Below are positions 9,536 through 18,213 of a stretch of DNA of 64,000 nt, piece by piece. The notes under the pieces are model-generated. The model was not told the origin of the DNA. It did not search any database and saw only the letters and a program-made list of their open reading frames with translations. The stretch is taken from assembly GCF_040256645.1 (NCBI RefSeq), contig NZ_CP158281.1, positions 3,596,001 to 3,660,000 of the forward strand. Direction: 5' to 3'. How positions within the stretch are numbered: position 1 is the first letter of the stretch; every line of letters starts with the position of its first letter. Both the position numbers and the translations under genes were made by a program. This DNA comes from Brevibacterium sp. CBA3109. GTDB lineage: Bacteria > Actinomycetota > Actinomycetes > Actinomycetales > Brevibacteriaceae.

Positions 9536-9633
9536 GGTCGTTGGCGGGGCGCGACTGACTGCGGCGGCCGGACGCGTAGGTCGCCAGCACGCCCGGCCGG
9601 CCTCGCGCCCTGCCGCCGGCGCGCCTGCCTTGG

Positions 9634-9639
9634 TATCCT
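9634..9639 (+). promoter_or_regulatory. -10 element of a probable leaderless promoter
   Basis: TATCCT ends 6 nt before the ATG at 9646, and no SD is visible. This spacing places the transcription start at or near the start codon, as in the leaderless mRNAs common in actinobacteria. Confidence 0.45.
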
Positions 9640-9645
9640 GGCGCC

Positions 9646-10083
9646 ATGTACTGGCCACTGACGCCCCGGGAACATGAGGTCGCGCTGACGATGATCCGTC
9701 ACGCCCATCCCTCACCCGATGATCAGAACCGCGCCACGTTCACCGATCCGCAGCGAGAGGCCTGGGATCAACCCGCCCCAATCACACCGCAGCAGCGTGT
9801 GACCTGGGAGTCCAACCTCGCCGAGGTGGTCGTGACGAACCCCTGCGAGTGCGGTTCCTGCCCGTCGATCGGCATGCGACCGGTAACTCGTGTCGACGAC
9901 AAGAGCAGAGACGACACTGGTGGACAGGGAGACTTCGCGAACCGAGTCATCCTCGACGCCACGGTCGACGGGTGCATGCTGCTGCTGTTCATCGACGACG
10001 ACAGCCCCAGCTATCTCGAACTAGCTCCCACAGATGATGAGGTCTTCACGGAGTTCCCGCCACCCGAACGCATCCTGTTCTGA
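9646..10083 (+). CDS. Hypothetical protein, 145 residues
   Basis: Not recognised. The product starts MYWPLTPREHEVALTMIRHA and has a short cysteine patch (NPCECGSCPSIGM) about one third in, then a hydrophobic stretch VDGCMLLLFIDD and an acidic end. The CEC-x2-C arrangement could bind metal or form disulfides. Codon use is high-GC and host-like. No SD precedes it, but a -10 box sits 6 nt upstream. It is convergent with rplI across a strong hairpin. Confidence 0.75.
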   Translation: MYWPLTPREHEVALTMIRHAHPSPDDQNRATFTDPQREAWDQPAPITPQQRVTWESNLAEVVVTNPCECGSCPSIGMRPVTRVDDKSRDDTGGQGDFANRVILDATVDGCMLLLFIDDDSPSYLELAPTDDEVFTEFPPPERILF

Positions 10084-10163
10084 AGCCCCGACGACCGCAC
10101 CGTCGTCGAGCGCCGCGCGAGCGCCACGCCACTCGCGCCCCCAATTCACCGAGAGCATACAAA

Positions 10164-10203
10164 AACGTCGAGGGGACACTCTGTAAAGTGTCCCCTCGAC
10201 GTT
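10164..10203. terminator. Strong bidirectional terminator-type hairpin
   Basis: A perfect 17-bp inverted repeat (10164-10180 with 10187-10203) with a 6-nt loop, CTGTAA. It is preceded by AAAA on the plus strand, so the minus-strand transcript from rplI ends in a U-run after the stem. It separates two convergent genes and probably serves both, with the minus-strand ribosomal operon the better fit. Confidence 0.88.
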
Positions 10204-10265
10204 CAGCTCTGCTTTCGACTACGAGTCCGGCTGACCGATGGTCGGCCAGGCTCGTTGCGGAAGCA

Positions 10266-10724
10266 TCAGGCCTTGCCGACGACCTCGAACTTGGCGTTCG
10301 CGGTGATCTCGTCGTTGACGCGCACGGTAGCGGTGTAGCTGCCGGAGGTCTTGACGTGAGCAGGCAGTGCGACCTGGCGACGATCGAAATCGTGTCCGGT
10401 TGCGGCGTGCACCGCTTCGGCCACAAGCGCAGGGGTCACGGCGCCGAAGAGGCGGCCGTTCTTACCCGACTTGAGCTCGATGCGAGCGCTGGAGGATTCC
10501 AGCTGAGCCTTGACCTTGACTGCTTCATCGTGGTCGGCGATCTGCTTGGCCTGACGGGCCTTGCGGAGAGCATTGACATGCTTCTCTGCGCCGGCAGACC
10601 ATGCGGATGCCCAGCCACGGGGCAGGAGAAGGTTACGTGCGTATCCGGCGCGAACCTCGACGATATCGCCGGCGGCTCCCAGACCATCAACTTCCTGGTT
10701 CAGAATAACTTTGCGATTAGGCAT
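10266..10724 (-). CDS. rplI: 50S ribosomal protein bL9
   Basis: Large-subunit protein of 152 residues, the usual length. The N-terminal rRNA-binding domain is clear (MPNRKVILNQEVDGLGAAGD, then VRAGYARNLLLPRGWA), followed by a long helix and a C-terminal domain with VALPAHVKTSGSY. GGAGGG precedes the ATG. It is the last gene of the rpsF-ssb-rpsR-rplI operon, 15 nt after rpsR. Confidence 0.98.
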   Translation of the reverse strand: MPNRKVILNQEVDGLGAAGDIVEVRAGYARNLLLPRGWASAWSAGAEKHVNALRKARQAKQIADHDEAVKVKAQLESSSARIELKSGKNGRLFGAVTPALVAEAVHAATGHDFDRRQVALPAHVKTSGSYTATVRVNDEITANAKFEVVGKA

Positions 10725-10739
10725 GTTCTCTCCCTCCGA

Positions 10740-10979
10740 TCAGCGAGCAGTGCTCGAGTAGGGCAGAAGTGCCATCTCGCGGGCGTTCTTGACGGCCTTT
10801 GCGATGATGCGCTGTTCCTGCACGGTCACGCCGGTGACGCGACGAGCACGGATCTTGCCGCGGTCGGAAATGAACTTACGGAGCGTAGCGGTGTCCTTGT
10901 AGTGGATCTTCGCCGCTTCGCCCTTCTTGAGCGGATTAGCCTTCTTCTTGATAGGCTTCCGGATCTCTGGCTTGGCCAT
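10740..10979 (-). CDS. rpsR: 30S ribosomal protein bS18 (cysteine-free form)
   Basis: Small-subunit protein of 79 residues that pairs with S6 in the platform. The conserved core [20 protein letters not shown] is present. It contains no cysteine, so it is the zinc-independent paralogue type; actinobacteria often carry a second, zinc-binding copy elsewhere. It lies between ssb and rplI, the standard order. Confidence 0.97.
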   Translation of the reverse strand: MAKPEIRKPIKKKANPLKKGEAAKIHYKDTATLRKFISDRGKIRARRVTGVTVQEQRIIAKAVKNAREMALLPYSSTAR

Positions 10980-11015
10980 GAGTATCTCCTGATTTACGAA
11001 ATGTCTTGAACGTGT

Positions 11016-11657
11016 TTAGAACGGTGGTTCATCGGCGCCCGGGTTGCCCCAACCGCCGTTTCCGCCCTGTGGACTCGATGATGCCCACGGGTCGTTTGCC
11101 GGTGCGTTGTTCCCCTGGCTGTAACCGCCCTGGCGCTGACCACCCTGCTGCGAGCCACCCTGTTGTGGGTTGGACTGCTGCGGGTTGTTGCCCCAGCCCG
11201 AGGACTGCTGCTGACCGAAGCCACCCTGCTGGGGGCCCCCGCCCTGCTGCTGTCCACCGGAGTTACCGCCGCCGGAGAATCCGCCTCCGCTGCGTTCGTT
11301 CTTCGTCACCTGAGCGGTGGCGCGTCGCAGGCTGGGGCCGACTTCGTCGACGTCCAGTTCCATGACGGTGCGCTTTTCGCCCTCTTTGGTTTCGAAGGAC
11401 CGCGACTTGAGGCGGCCCTGAACGACGACCCGAGTACCGCGTTGCAAGGATTCGGCTACGTTTTCGCCCATCTCACGCCACACCGAGCAGCGAAGGAACA
11501 GGGTTTCCCCGTCCTTGAACTCGTTGGACTGACGGTCGAACATACGCGGCGTCGAAGCCACGGTGAAGTTTGCGACCGCAGCACCGTTAGGTGTGAAGCG
11601 CAGTTCGGGATCACTTGTCAGGTTCCCGACAACCGTGATGACTGTTTCGCCTGCCAT
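11016..11657 (-). CDS. ssb: Single-stranded DNA-binding protein
   Basis: Protects single-stranded DNA in replication and repair. The 213-residue product has an OB-fold in residues 1-110 ([59 protein letters not shown]), a Gly/Gln/Asn-rich flexible linker with QQGG-type repeats, and the acidic tip ending DEPPF that recruits partner proteins. Its place between rpsF and rpsR is conserved in bacteria. Confidence 0.98.
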   Translation of the reverse strand: MAGETVITVVGNLTSDPELRFTPNGAAVANFTVASTPRMFDRQSNEFKDGETLFLRCSVWREMGENVAESLQRGTRVVVQGRLKSRSFETKEGEKRTVMELDVDEVGPSLRRATAQVTKNERSGGGFSGGGNSGGQQQGGGPQQGGFGQQQSSGWGNNPQQSNPQQGGSQQGGQRQGGYSQGNNAPANDPWASSSPQGGNGGWGNPGADEPPF

Positions 11658-11690
11658 TGACTGCTCCTTGAAACGAGGTGCTTGACGCTA

Positions 11691-11981
11691 TTACTTGGCG
11701 TCTGGGCGGAGGATCTTGGTACGCAGGACGGACTCGTTGAGTCCGAGCTGGCGATCGAGTTCCTTGGTCGTTGCAGGCTCTGCGTGGAAATCAACCACGA
11801 CGTAGAAGCCTTCGGACTTCTTCTGGATGTCGTAGGCAAAGCGCCTGCGTCCCCAGATGTCCACGTTGTCGACGGTTCCGTTTTCAGCCGGGACAACCTT
11901 CATCAGCTTGTCCACGGTGTCAGCCAACGTCCGCTCTTCGGTTTCGTTGTCAAGAATGAGCATGAGCTCGTAATGACGCAT
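11691..11981 (-). CDS. rpsF: 30S ribosomal protein bS6
   Basis: A 96-residue S6 beginning [20 protein letters not shown], with the [20 protein letters not shown] core. It forms a heterodimer with S18 encoded two genes downstream. GGAGG lies about 9 nt before the ATG. It is the first ribosomal gene of the operon; a hairpin-forming leader lies just upstream. Confidence 0.98.
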   Translation of the reverse strand: MRHYELMLILDNETEERTLADTVDKLMKVVPAENGTVDNVDIWGRRRFAYDIQKKSEGFYVVVDFHAEPATTKELDRQLGLNESVLRTKILRPDAK

Positions 11982-12009
11982 CTGTCACCCACCTCCTCTG
12001 GTCTTTACG

Positions 12010-12028
12010 GCCATGGTCGTTCCATGGC
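12010..12028 (-). promoter_or_regulatory. Leader hairpin upstream of rpsF
   Basis: On the minus strand GCCATGG-AACGA-CCATGGC forms a 7-bp stem with a 5-nt loop about 30 nt before the rpsF start, followed by CCG. rpsF operons in many bacteria carry an S6:S18-binding autoregulatory leader containing a CCG element. The match here is by position and a short motif only. Confidence 0.3.
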
Positions 12029-12118
12029 AGGAGGGCATATGCATGTCTGCTCCGTCCTCCACGATTGTTGTGAAATGGGAACAGACCTACACAGTCTAGT
12101 GGACGCCCACCGGTGGTG

Positions 12119-13444
12119 TCATGTCGGATTCCCGTGCCCTTGGACACGGACCGTGGGATGGTCGTCTTCGGCACGCCGAGGCGGTTCCGTCCTGAGCAGT
12201 CGACCGCGAATCCGTCGCCGGTACAGATTCTCCCCCGCGCAGATGACGACGGCGACGAGAGCGAGCAGTCGCAGGAGGGTCAGGAGAGCGACGAAGGTCG
12301 GTTCGAGGCCCTTGTCCGATTCAATCTCGGCAACGTCGCCGAGGTGGATGGCAATGGCGAAGGCCGTCTCAGCCAGTGCCCAGACGATGAGCACCCACCA
12401 GCGACGGACGGTGAGTGCGAGGAATGGCAGGATCCACAGGCTGTCCCAGGGCATCATTCCGGGGGCCAGCAGCAGGCAGCCACCGATGAGGAGACAGGCG
12501 GCAACGGCTGGGTCGAGTCCTGTTCTGCGCACCATGTACAGCGAGACGGCGACCGCGGCGATGACACCCGCGCTGCCGATGATCCACACCGGTGCCCACA
12601 CCTCGGCGGTTCCGAGGCGCGCCATGACCAGGATCGAGGCGAACGATCCGCCGTCGACGGCGTCACTCATCCAGTGCATGATTCGTTCGATGGCGCTGCC
12701 GTCGAGGACGAGGATGATCGCGGAGGTGATCGTGGCAGCCGCAAGCATCATTCGCGGATCCCTGGGGCTCAGTCTCCCGGCCGGGCGCGGTCCAGCGAGG
12801 CTGAGTGCGAGCAGAACCAGCAGGGCCAGCGGGTTGATGAATGCGGCTATTGCGAGAAGGACCCCGGACAGCCACGGGCGGGGAGTCACCGGCGAGGATC
12901 CGACGAAGATGGCCATCGCCCAGACGCTCAGGGCCAATGCCACCGGGCCCAAGGTCGAACCCACGGTGAAGAGGATGACCGGCGAAGCGAAGGCTGTGAC
13001 CAGCCAGGCCCGCTGCCTGGCGAGAACCAGCAGTGCGACGCCGAGGGCGGCGAAGGCGATCACATTGACGAGGAGGACGATCGCCATGAAGACGGACACA
13101 TCGTCGGTCATGAGTTTCAGCAGCTGCACGAAGCGCGCGTCGATTGGTGACAGTCCCGCCATCCCACCGGTCGAACGCCCCAAAGCCTCTTCAGGATTGG
13201 TCTGCCCGAGAAATGCTGTGGACAGAGGCCCGGCACACATCCTCGCCGAGGCGGATGGCTGTTCGTAGCCCGAGCTCAAGCAGGGGCCCTGCAAGGCGAG
13301 TGCGAGGAACGTCGTCACACCGAGGATTCCAGCGAAGATATAGGCCTGGCCTCGCCGGAACTGCGCCCCCGCGGACGCGAGGTGAATGCCATCCGGACCG
13401 CCGAGCAGAGGCTCGGCGATCCGGGTGCTGGACTGAGATGGCAT
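12119..13444 (-). CDS. Polytopic membrane protein, GT87/DUF2029-like
   Basis: A 441-residue integral membrane protein with about ten hydrophobic segments; one in the N-terminal part is AYIFAGILGVTTFLALAL and another later on is PVWIIGSAGVIAAVAVSLYM. Its position between ponA and rpsF matches the actinobacterial membrane protein found there (Rv0051 in M. tuberculosis), often classed with GT-C mannosyltransferase-like proteins. I cannot identify catalytic residues, so enzymatic activity is not supported. A role linked to envelope glycan assembly is inference from context. No good SD is visible. Confidence 0.78.
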   Translation of the reverse strand: MPSQSSTRIAEPLLGGPDGIHLASAGAQFRRGQAYIFAGILGVTTFLALALQGPCLSSGYEQPSASARMCAGPLSTAFLGQTNPEEALGRSTGGMAGLSPIDARFVQLLKLMTDDVSVFMAIVLLVNVIAFAALGVALLVLARQRAWLVTAFASPVILFTVGSTLGPVALALSVWAMAIFVGSSPVTPRPWLSGVLLAIAAFINPLALLVLLALSLAGPRPAGRLSPRDPRMMLAAATITSAIILVLDGSAIERIMHWMSDAVDGGSFASILVMARLGTAEVWAPVWIIGSAGVIAAVAVSLYMVRRTGLDPAVAACLLIGGCLLLAPGMMPWDSLWILPFLALTVRRWWVLIVWALAETAFAIAIHLGDVAEIESDKGLEPTFVALLTLLRLLALVAVVICAGENLYRRRIRGRLLRTEPPRRAEDDHPTVRVQGHGNPT

Positions 13445-13490
13445 GACTAGAGGTTACCGGTTCGACAACGCTCGAAAGAGTTGCCGCGGG

Positions 13491-15980
13491 TCAGTCTTTA
13501 TTCCCTTTGCCACCATCGCCTTTGTCTTTACCGCCGCCAGTGTCGCCACTGCCACTAGTGTCTCCGCTACCGCCAGTGTCGCCACTGCCGCTAGTGTCTC
13601 CGCTACCGCCAGTGTCGACACCGCCACCGGTATCGCCACCGCCGCCAGTGTCTCCTTTGTCTCCACCCTTCGGCCCACCATCGGGGTCCTTAGACGAGCC
13701 GCCATCTTCGCGACCGTCCTTGGAATCCTTGGAATCCCTGGAATCCTTGGAATCCTTGGAATCCTTGGCGCTGTCCTTCGAGTCGCCCTTGGCATCCTTC
13801 GACCCGTCGGCGTCCTTCTCCTTGTCCTTATCCTTGCCTTTGTCCTCGTCGTCCTTCGGCTTCTCGCTCGGAGTGTCGATCGGAGCCTTGGTCTTTGTGT
13901 CCCCGCCGTCGCCGCCATTGTCGCTGCCGTTCTCGCTGGGCGCCTTCGGCTGAGGTGGTGGCGCAGGAGCGTTGGTGTTCTTAGGCTTCGGTTTATCGGG
14001 CAGTTCTCCGCGCTCAGGGAACTGCACGACTTTTTCGCCTTCAAGAGCATCCTTCATGTATTCCGTCCATACCTGGATCGGGAAGGATCCACCGGTGACC
14101 TGGCCGCGTCCACCGTAGGCACCGATCGAAACAGATTTGCCATCAACCTCACGGTAGAGGACCACCGAGGTCGCCAGTTGCGGAGTGTAGCCAGAGAACC
14201 ATGCAGCCTTGTTGTTGGTGGTCGTACCCGTCTTACCGGCGGCTGGACGACCCAAATTCTGGGCGTAGCTGCCCGAACCACCATTGACGACCTGGCTGAG
14301 AGCATAGGATGTCTCAGCTGCAACCGCTTTGTCGAAGACGCGCTTGCCCTTCGTCTCCGACTTGTAAATCTCCTTGTCGTCCTCACCCTGCTTGACCGTC
14401 TTGATCGCATGAGCGTCATGTTTGACGCCGTTGGACGCGAAGGTCGAGTAGGCATTCGCCATGTCGATGACCTTGACGCTGGCCGTACCCAGCACGTTGC
14501 CGGGGTTCGGATCAAGACCAATCGTGCAGTTGCGGGTGTCGCCCTCTTTTAACTGCTCGGGAGTGCAGTTCCCGCTCAAGCCGGCTCTCTGCGCAACATC
14601 CACCGTCTTTTCAGGTCCGACCTGAACATTGAGCGCCTGGTACGCCGTGTTAATCGACGACTGAGTTGCCTTGAGCAGCGTCACCGGACCATAGCTGGCG
14701 TTGGCGAAGTTGTGGACAGTGAAGGGATCGTAGTTAGGGTAGTTGAACGTCGTGGTGCTGCCCGGATATCTATCGGTCAAACGCACACCATTTTCCAAGC
14801 CAGCCACCAGTGCGAAGGGTTTGAAGGTCGAGCCGGCCTGGGCATGTCCCTGGGTCGAGACGTTGAACGCCTGGTCAAGATAGTTCTTGCCACCATAGAA
14901 GGCCTCGATCCCGCCGGACTTCGGATCGATCGAGACCAAGCCTGCCTGCAGGCCCTCGGGCTGATCAGGCGGCAGATTCTTGACGGCCTTCTCGGCTTCC
15001 TTCATCCGGTCTTTGTCGAATGTGGTGGTGATGTTGTAGCCACCGCGGTCCAGCTGAGCTTCATCGATGTCGAGTTTCCGCAGGGCCTCACGACGAACGT
15101 ATTCCCACATGTAGCCTGTCTGGCCCTTGAGAGATTCTTCCTTGCTCGCCTTCTTCACTTCGGGCATCTTGACCTTAGCGGCCTGCTCTTCGGTGATGAA
15201 GCCTTCGTCGGTCATCGACTTCACAACGTAGTCGAACCGGGCTTGATAGGCCTCAGGACTATCTGCCGGATCGGCTGCTCCAGGACGCTGGATCATCGCT
15301 GCCAGGAGTGCGGACTCACTGACGTCGAGGTCCTTCGCCGGCTTGTCGAAGTAGTTCTGACTGGCGACCTCAATGCCGTAAGACCGGCGACCCAGGTAGA
15401 TCGTGTTCAGGTAGTTGGCAAGGATCTCGTCCTTGCTCTGCTGCTGGTCGATCTTGAGCGAGATGAACATTTCCTTGACCTTGCGATCCAGAGAGTGCTC
15501 ATTGGTGAGGTAGAAGTTCTTCACATACTGCTGGGTGATCGTCGAACCGCCGCCGGCATACTTGTTAGTGGCTACACCGACGACTGCACGGGAGAGTCCC
15601 TTGATGGAGATTCCGCGGTTCTCGTAGAACGAGGTGTCCTCGGCAGCTATGGCTGCCTCCTGCATCGGCTCGGAGATCTCATCGATCGGCACCGACTTGC
15701 GATCTTGGACCTTGTACTGGCCGATGGGTGTCTTGCCGTCGTTGTAGTAGATGGTCGATGTCTGACCCGTGGCCTCGATGTTGGGCTCAGGGACGTCAGT
15801 GACGGCATAGCCGATGGAGAACAACACGCACAGGGCGATGATGATGCTGAGTCCGCCCACGACGAGCAACCGGACGCTCGGCAGAAAACGCGTCCATCCG
15901 CTCACACCTGTGCGCGGATAGTTGAGAATGTTCTTTGTCTTCTTGCCTCTGGTTTTGGCTTGTTCTTGTCCCTTAGCCAC
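13491..15980 (-). CDS. ponA: Bifunctional class A penicillin-binding protein (PBP1)
   Basis: Polymerises and crosslinks peptidoglycan at the outer membrane face. The 829-residue product has a basic cytoplasmic N terminus, one membrane anchor (LLVVGGLSIIIALCVLFSIG), a GT51 glycosyltransferase domain with EDTSFYENRGISIKG, and a transpeptidase domain with GSTFK (Ser near 384), SSIN and KTGTTTNN near residue 583. The last 130 or so residues are a low-complexity Pro, then Lys/Asp/Ser, then Gly/Asp/Thr tail encoded by DNA repeats. The GTG start has GGAGG about 8 nt upstream. Confidence 0.95.
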   Translation of the reverse strand: MAKGQEQAKTRGKKTKNILNYPRTGVSGWTRFLPSVRLLVVGGLSIIIALCVLFSIGYAVTDVPEPNIEATGQTSTIYYNDGKTPIGQYKVQDRKSVPIDEISEPMQEAAIAAEDTSFYENRGISIKGLSRAVVGVATNKYAGGGSTITQQYVKNFYLTNEHSLDRKVKEMFISLKIDQQQSKDEILANYLNTIYLGRRSYGIEVASQNYFDKPAKDLDVSESALLAAMIQRPGAADPADSPEAYQARFDYVVKSMTDEGFITEEQAAKVKMPEVKKASKEESLKGQTGYMWEYVRREALRKLDIDEAQLDRGGYNITTTFDKDRMKEAEKAVKNLPPDQPEGLQAGLVSIDPKSGGIEAFYGGKNYLDQAFNVSTQGHAQAGSTFKPFALVAGLENGVRLTDRYPGSTTTFNYPNYDPFTVHNFANASYGPVTLLKATQSSINTAYQALNVQVGPEKTVDVAQRAGLSGNCTPEQLKEGDTRNCTIGLDPNPGNVLGTASVKVIDMANAYSTFASNGVKHDAHAIKTVKQGEDDKEIYKSETKGKRVFDKAVAAETSYALSQVVNGGSGSYAQNLGRPAAGKTGTTTNNKAAWFSGYTPQLATSVVLYREVDGKSVSIGAYGGRGQVTGGSFPIQVWTEYMKDALEGEKVVQFPERGELPDKPKPKNTNAPAPPPQPKAPSENGSDNGGDGGDTKTKAPIDTPSEKPKDDEDKGKDKDKEKDADGSKDAKGDSKDSAKDSKDSKDSRDSKDSKDGREDGGSSKDPDGGPKGGDKGDTGGGGDTGGGVDTGGSGDTSGSGDTGGSGDTSGSGDTGGGKDKGDGGKGNKD
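13536..13607 (-). repeat. 36-bp tandem repeat in the ponA tail
   Basis: Two adjacent 36-bp units (13536-13571 and 13572-13607) differ by a single base, and a partial third copy follows. Each encodes 12 residues of the Gly/Asp/Thr/Ser tail, so copy-number change would stay in frame. Confidence 0.85.
13717..13768 (-). repeat. 9-bp tandem repeat in the ponA tail
   Basis: About 5.8 copies of TCCTTGGAA (one copy has TCCCTGGAA). On the coding strand this gives the SKD tripeptide run. It is an in-frame microsatellite, liable to expand or contract by slippage. Confidence 0.85.
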
Positions 15981-16326
15981 CCAAGGTCCTCCAGGTCAGT
16001 TTGCCTGCCGCATTGCGTGGCGACGAGGTTCGATAAGGTCACACTTGAGCTTCAGTGTGGCACGCATTCTTTGGAACACAGTGAAAATACCTTGAATCCA
16101 GCGCCCACTGATCCCGCTTGTTACCTATCGGCACATATGAGTAGTGTCATATATCCGCTCTCACCAGGGATTTTACCGACGGTCCTGGTTTTCATCCACA
16201 TCCAGTGCGGAATTGCTCACATTTAGCTACTTTTTCAACTATCAGCCGCCTGTCGGCCCGCCGTGGGGACTCTCGTATGCAGTATCCGACGGAGGAAAGG
16301 GCAGCCCAGCCCGATTCACTCTGGCT
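15981..16326 (-). promoter_or_regulatory. ponA upstream region with a 20-bp dyad
   Basis: This stretch holds no gene I can support. The ponA SD (GGAGG) is at its edge. An imperfect dyad, CACACTTGAGCTTCAGTGTG, lies at 16040-16059, about 60 bp upstream of the ponA start, and could be an operator or an RNA hairpin. No clear -10/-35 pair stands out. Confidence 0.35.
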
Positions 16327-16383
16327 CAACGCTGAGTCAGGTTATTCGCGTCAATGCAAGAGCGAAAAACCGACTCAGCGTTG
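16327..16383 (-). terminator. Cruciform-like terminator after the acyl-CoA ligase
   Basis: CAACGCTGAGTC (16327-16338) pairs with GACTCAGCGTTG (16372-16383). A second small stem, TTCGC/GCGAA, lies inside the loop. It begins about 11 nt after the stop of the minus-strand ligase, so it probably ends that transcript. Confidence 0.65.
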
Positions 16384-16394
16384 GCCGAGAGCGA

Positions 16395-18101
16395 TCACCC
16401 CTTGAGGTCGAAGTCGGTGTCTGCGTACTCTTTGCCCTCGACTACCGGCTCCCCGCTGAACGGGTGCAGCTGGTCCTCACGGGCGCGAAGTTCAACACGG
16501 CGGATCTTGCCGGAGATGGTCTTCGGCAACTCCGAGAACTCGAGCCGGCGGATCCGCTTATAAGGGGCCAGATGCTCACGGCAGTAGGCCAGGATCTCCC
16601 GGGCAGTATCCGCATTGGCCTCGAAACCGCCCGCCACGACGACATAGGCCTTGGGCACCGCGAGACGGACAGGATCCGGTGAGGGGACCACAGCCGCCTC
16701 GGCGACGGCCTCGTGCTCAATGAGCACGCTCTCGAGCTCGAACGGGGACAGCCGGTAGTCGCTGGCCTTGAACACGTCATCGGCTCGTCCGACGTAGGTG
16801 ATGTACCCGTTCTCGTCGCGTTCGGCCACGTCACCGGTGTGATAGACACCGTCGGCGAAGGCCTCATCGGTCTTCTCCTGATTGGACCAGTAACCGCTGG
16901 TCAATCCCAGCGGGCGGGGGTCGAGACGGAGGCAGATCTCGCCCTCGTTGCCCTCTTCGCCGGTTGCAGGATCGATGAGGACCACGTCATAGCCAGGCAG
17001 CACCTTGCCCATGGAACCGTATTTGAGCTCCTGATCAGGGGAGTTGCCGACCTGCAGGGTCGTCTCCGTCTGACCGTAGCCGTCACGGATGAGCACATCC
17101 CAGTCCTGCTTGACCCGATCGATGACCTCGGGGTTGAGCGGCTCACCGGCGCCGAGGGCGATCTTCGGCGGGTTCTTCAGGTGCTTCAGGTCAGCCTGGA
17201 TGAGCATGCGCCACACGGTCGGCGGGGCGCAGAAGCTCGTGACTCCGGCCCGGTCCATGGTCTCCATCAGGGCATTCGCGTCGAAGCGCGAATAGTTGTA
17301 GAGGAAGACGCAGGATTCGGCGATCCAGGGAGTGAAGATGTTCGACCACGCATGCTTAGCCCAGCCAGGCGAGGCGACATTGAGGTGGACGTCGCCGGGC
17401 CTCAGGCCCATCCAGTACATCGTGGACAGGTGACCGACGGGGTAGGACACGTGGGAGTGGGCGACCATCTTCGCCTTCGAGGTCGTGCCCGAGGTGAAGT
17501 AAAGGAGGAGCAGGTCATCGGCGCGGGAGGAACCCTGCGGGTCGAAGCTGGTCTCCTCGTCATCGGCGTCGGCGTAGCTGTAGTCCTGCTGGCGCTTGGC
17601 GTCGTCACCGACGATGATGCGCACCACCTCGGCGTCGACATCGTCGAACTTCGCAGCGTCGGCGGCACCGGCGATGACGAACTCGGCCTTGCCGCGCTCG
17701 ACCCGATCACATAAGTCGATGGGACCCAGCTGAGTGGTCGTCGGCAGGAGGACCGCACCGAGTTTGATGCCGGCGAGCATGGTCTCCCACAGCTCGACCT
17801 GGTTGTTGAGCATGATCATGACATGGTCGCCGCGCTTCACACCGGACCGGCGGAGGAAGTTGGCGACCTGGTTCGACCGGTGGGAGAGCTGGGCATAGCT
17901 CCACTTGCCCTCGGATCCGTCCTGCTCGACGATCCACAGGGCAGGACTGTCGTTGCCTTCGGCGACTTTGTCGAACCAGTCGATGCCGAAGTTGAAGTGA
18001 TCGAAGCGCGGCCATTCGAAGCCGTCGCCGGCCGCCGCAGCATCGCTGCGCAATGAGATCAGCTTGTCTCTGGCTGCACGGAACTCTTCGGTCACAGTCA
18101 T
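16395..18101 (-). CDS. Acyl-CoA synthetase, AMP-forming (medium-chain/ACSM-like)
   Basis: Activates a carboxylic acid to its CoA thioester through an acyl-adenylate. The 568-residue protein carries the P-loop-like YFTSGTTSKAKM, the DGYGQTETT motif, YHTGDVAERDENGY and the C-terminal hinge and catalytic Lys region KTISGKIRRVELR. The start MTVTEEF was chosen because GAGGAG lies upstream; a longer frame without SD is less likely. The overall layout resembles ACSM/benzoate-type ligases rather than acetyl-CoA synthetase, but the substrate is not readable. It is monocistronic, with a hairpin after it. Confidence 0.9.
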   Translation of the reverse strand: MTVTEEFRAARDKLISLRSDAAAAGDGFEWPRFDHFNFGIDWFDKVAEGNDSPALWIVEQDGSEGKWSYAQLSHRSNQVANFLRRSGVKRGDHVMIMLNNQVELWETMLAGIKLGAVLLPTTTQLGPIDLCDRVERGKAEFVIAGAADAAKFDDVDAEVVRIIVGDDAKRQQDYSYADADDEETSFDPQGSSRADDLLLLYFTSGTTSKAKMVAHSHVSYPVGHLSTMYWMGLRPGDVHLNVASPGWAKHAWSNIFTPWIAESCVFLYNYSRFDANALMETMDRAGVTSFCAPPTVWRMLIQADLKHLKNPPKIALGAGEPLNPEVIDRVKQDWDVLIRDGYGQTETTLQVGNSPDQELKYGSMGKVLPGYDVVLIDPATGEEGNEGEICLRLDPRPLGLTSGYWSNQEKTDEAFADGVYHTGDVAERDENGYITYVGRADDVFKASDYRLSPFELESVLIEHEAVAEAAVVPSPDPVRLAVPKAYVVVAGGFEANADTAREILAYCREHLAPYKRIRRLEFSELPKTISGKIRRVELRAREDQLHPFSGEPVVEGKEYADTDFDLKG

Positions 18102-18213
18102 TGTGGTCTCCTCACCTCTTCGCCTGCGCCACACCATGTGACGGCAAGCACAAACATACGCGAGTTACGAAGCTATCAGTTGGTGTGAGGATGACAACAG
18201 GCGGGGGTGGAGC

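Noticed and set aside
11682-13268. 528-codon plus-strand open frame
   Set aside because: It is antisense to rpsF and the GT87-like gene, is rich in Arg/Ser/Thr without any domain, and arises from high-GC codon bias.
13536-13768. Repeats considered as a CRISPR array
   Set aside because: Units are contiguous, in frame and without unique spacers; they encode the PBP tail.
14712-16226. 504-codon plus-strand open frame
   Set aside because: Antisense to ponA, which has complete PBP motifs; no SD and no recognisable protein.
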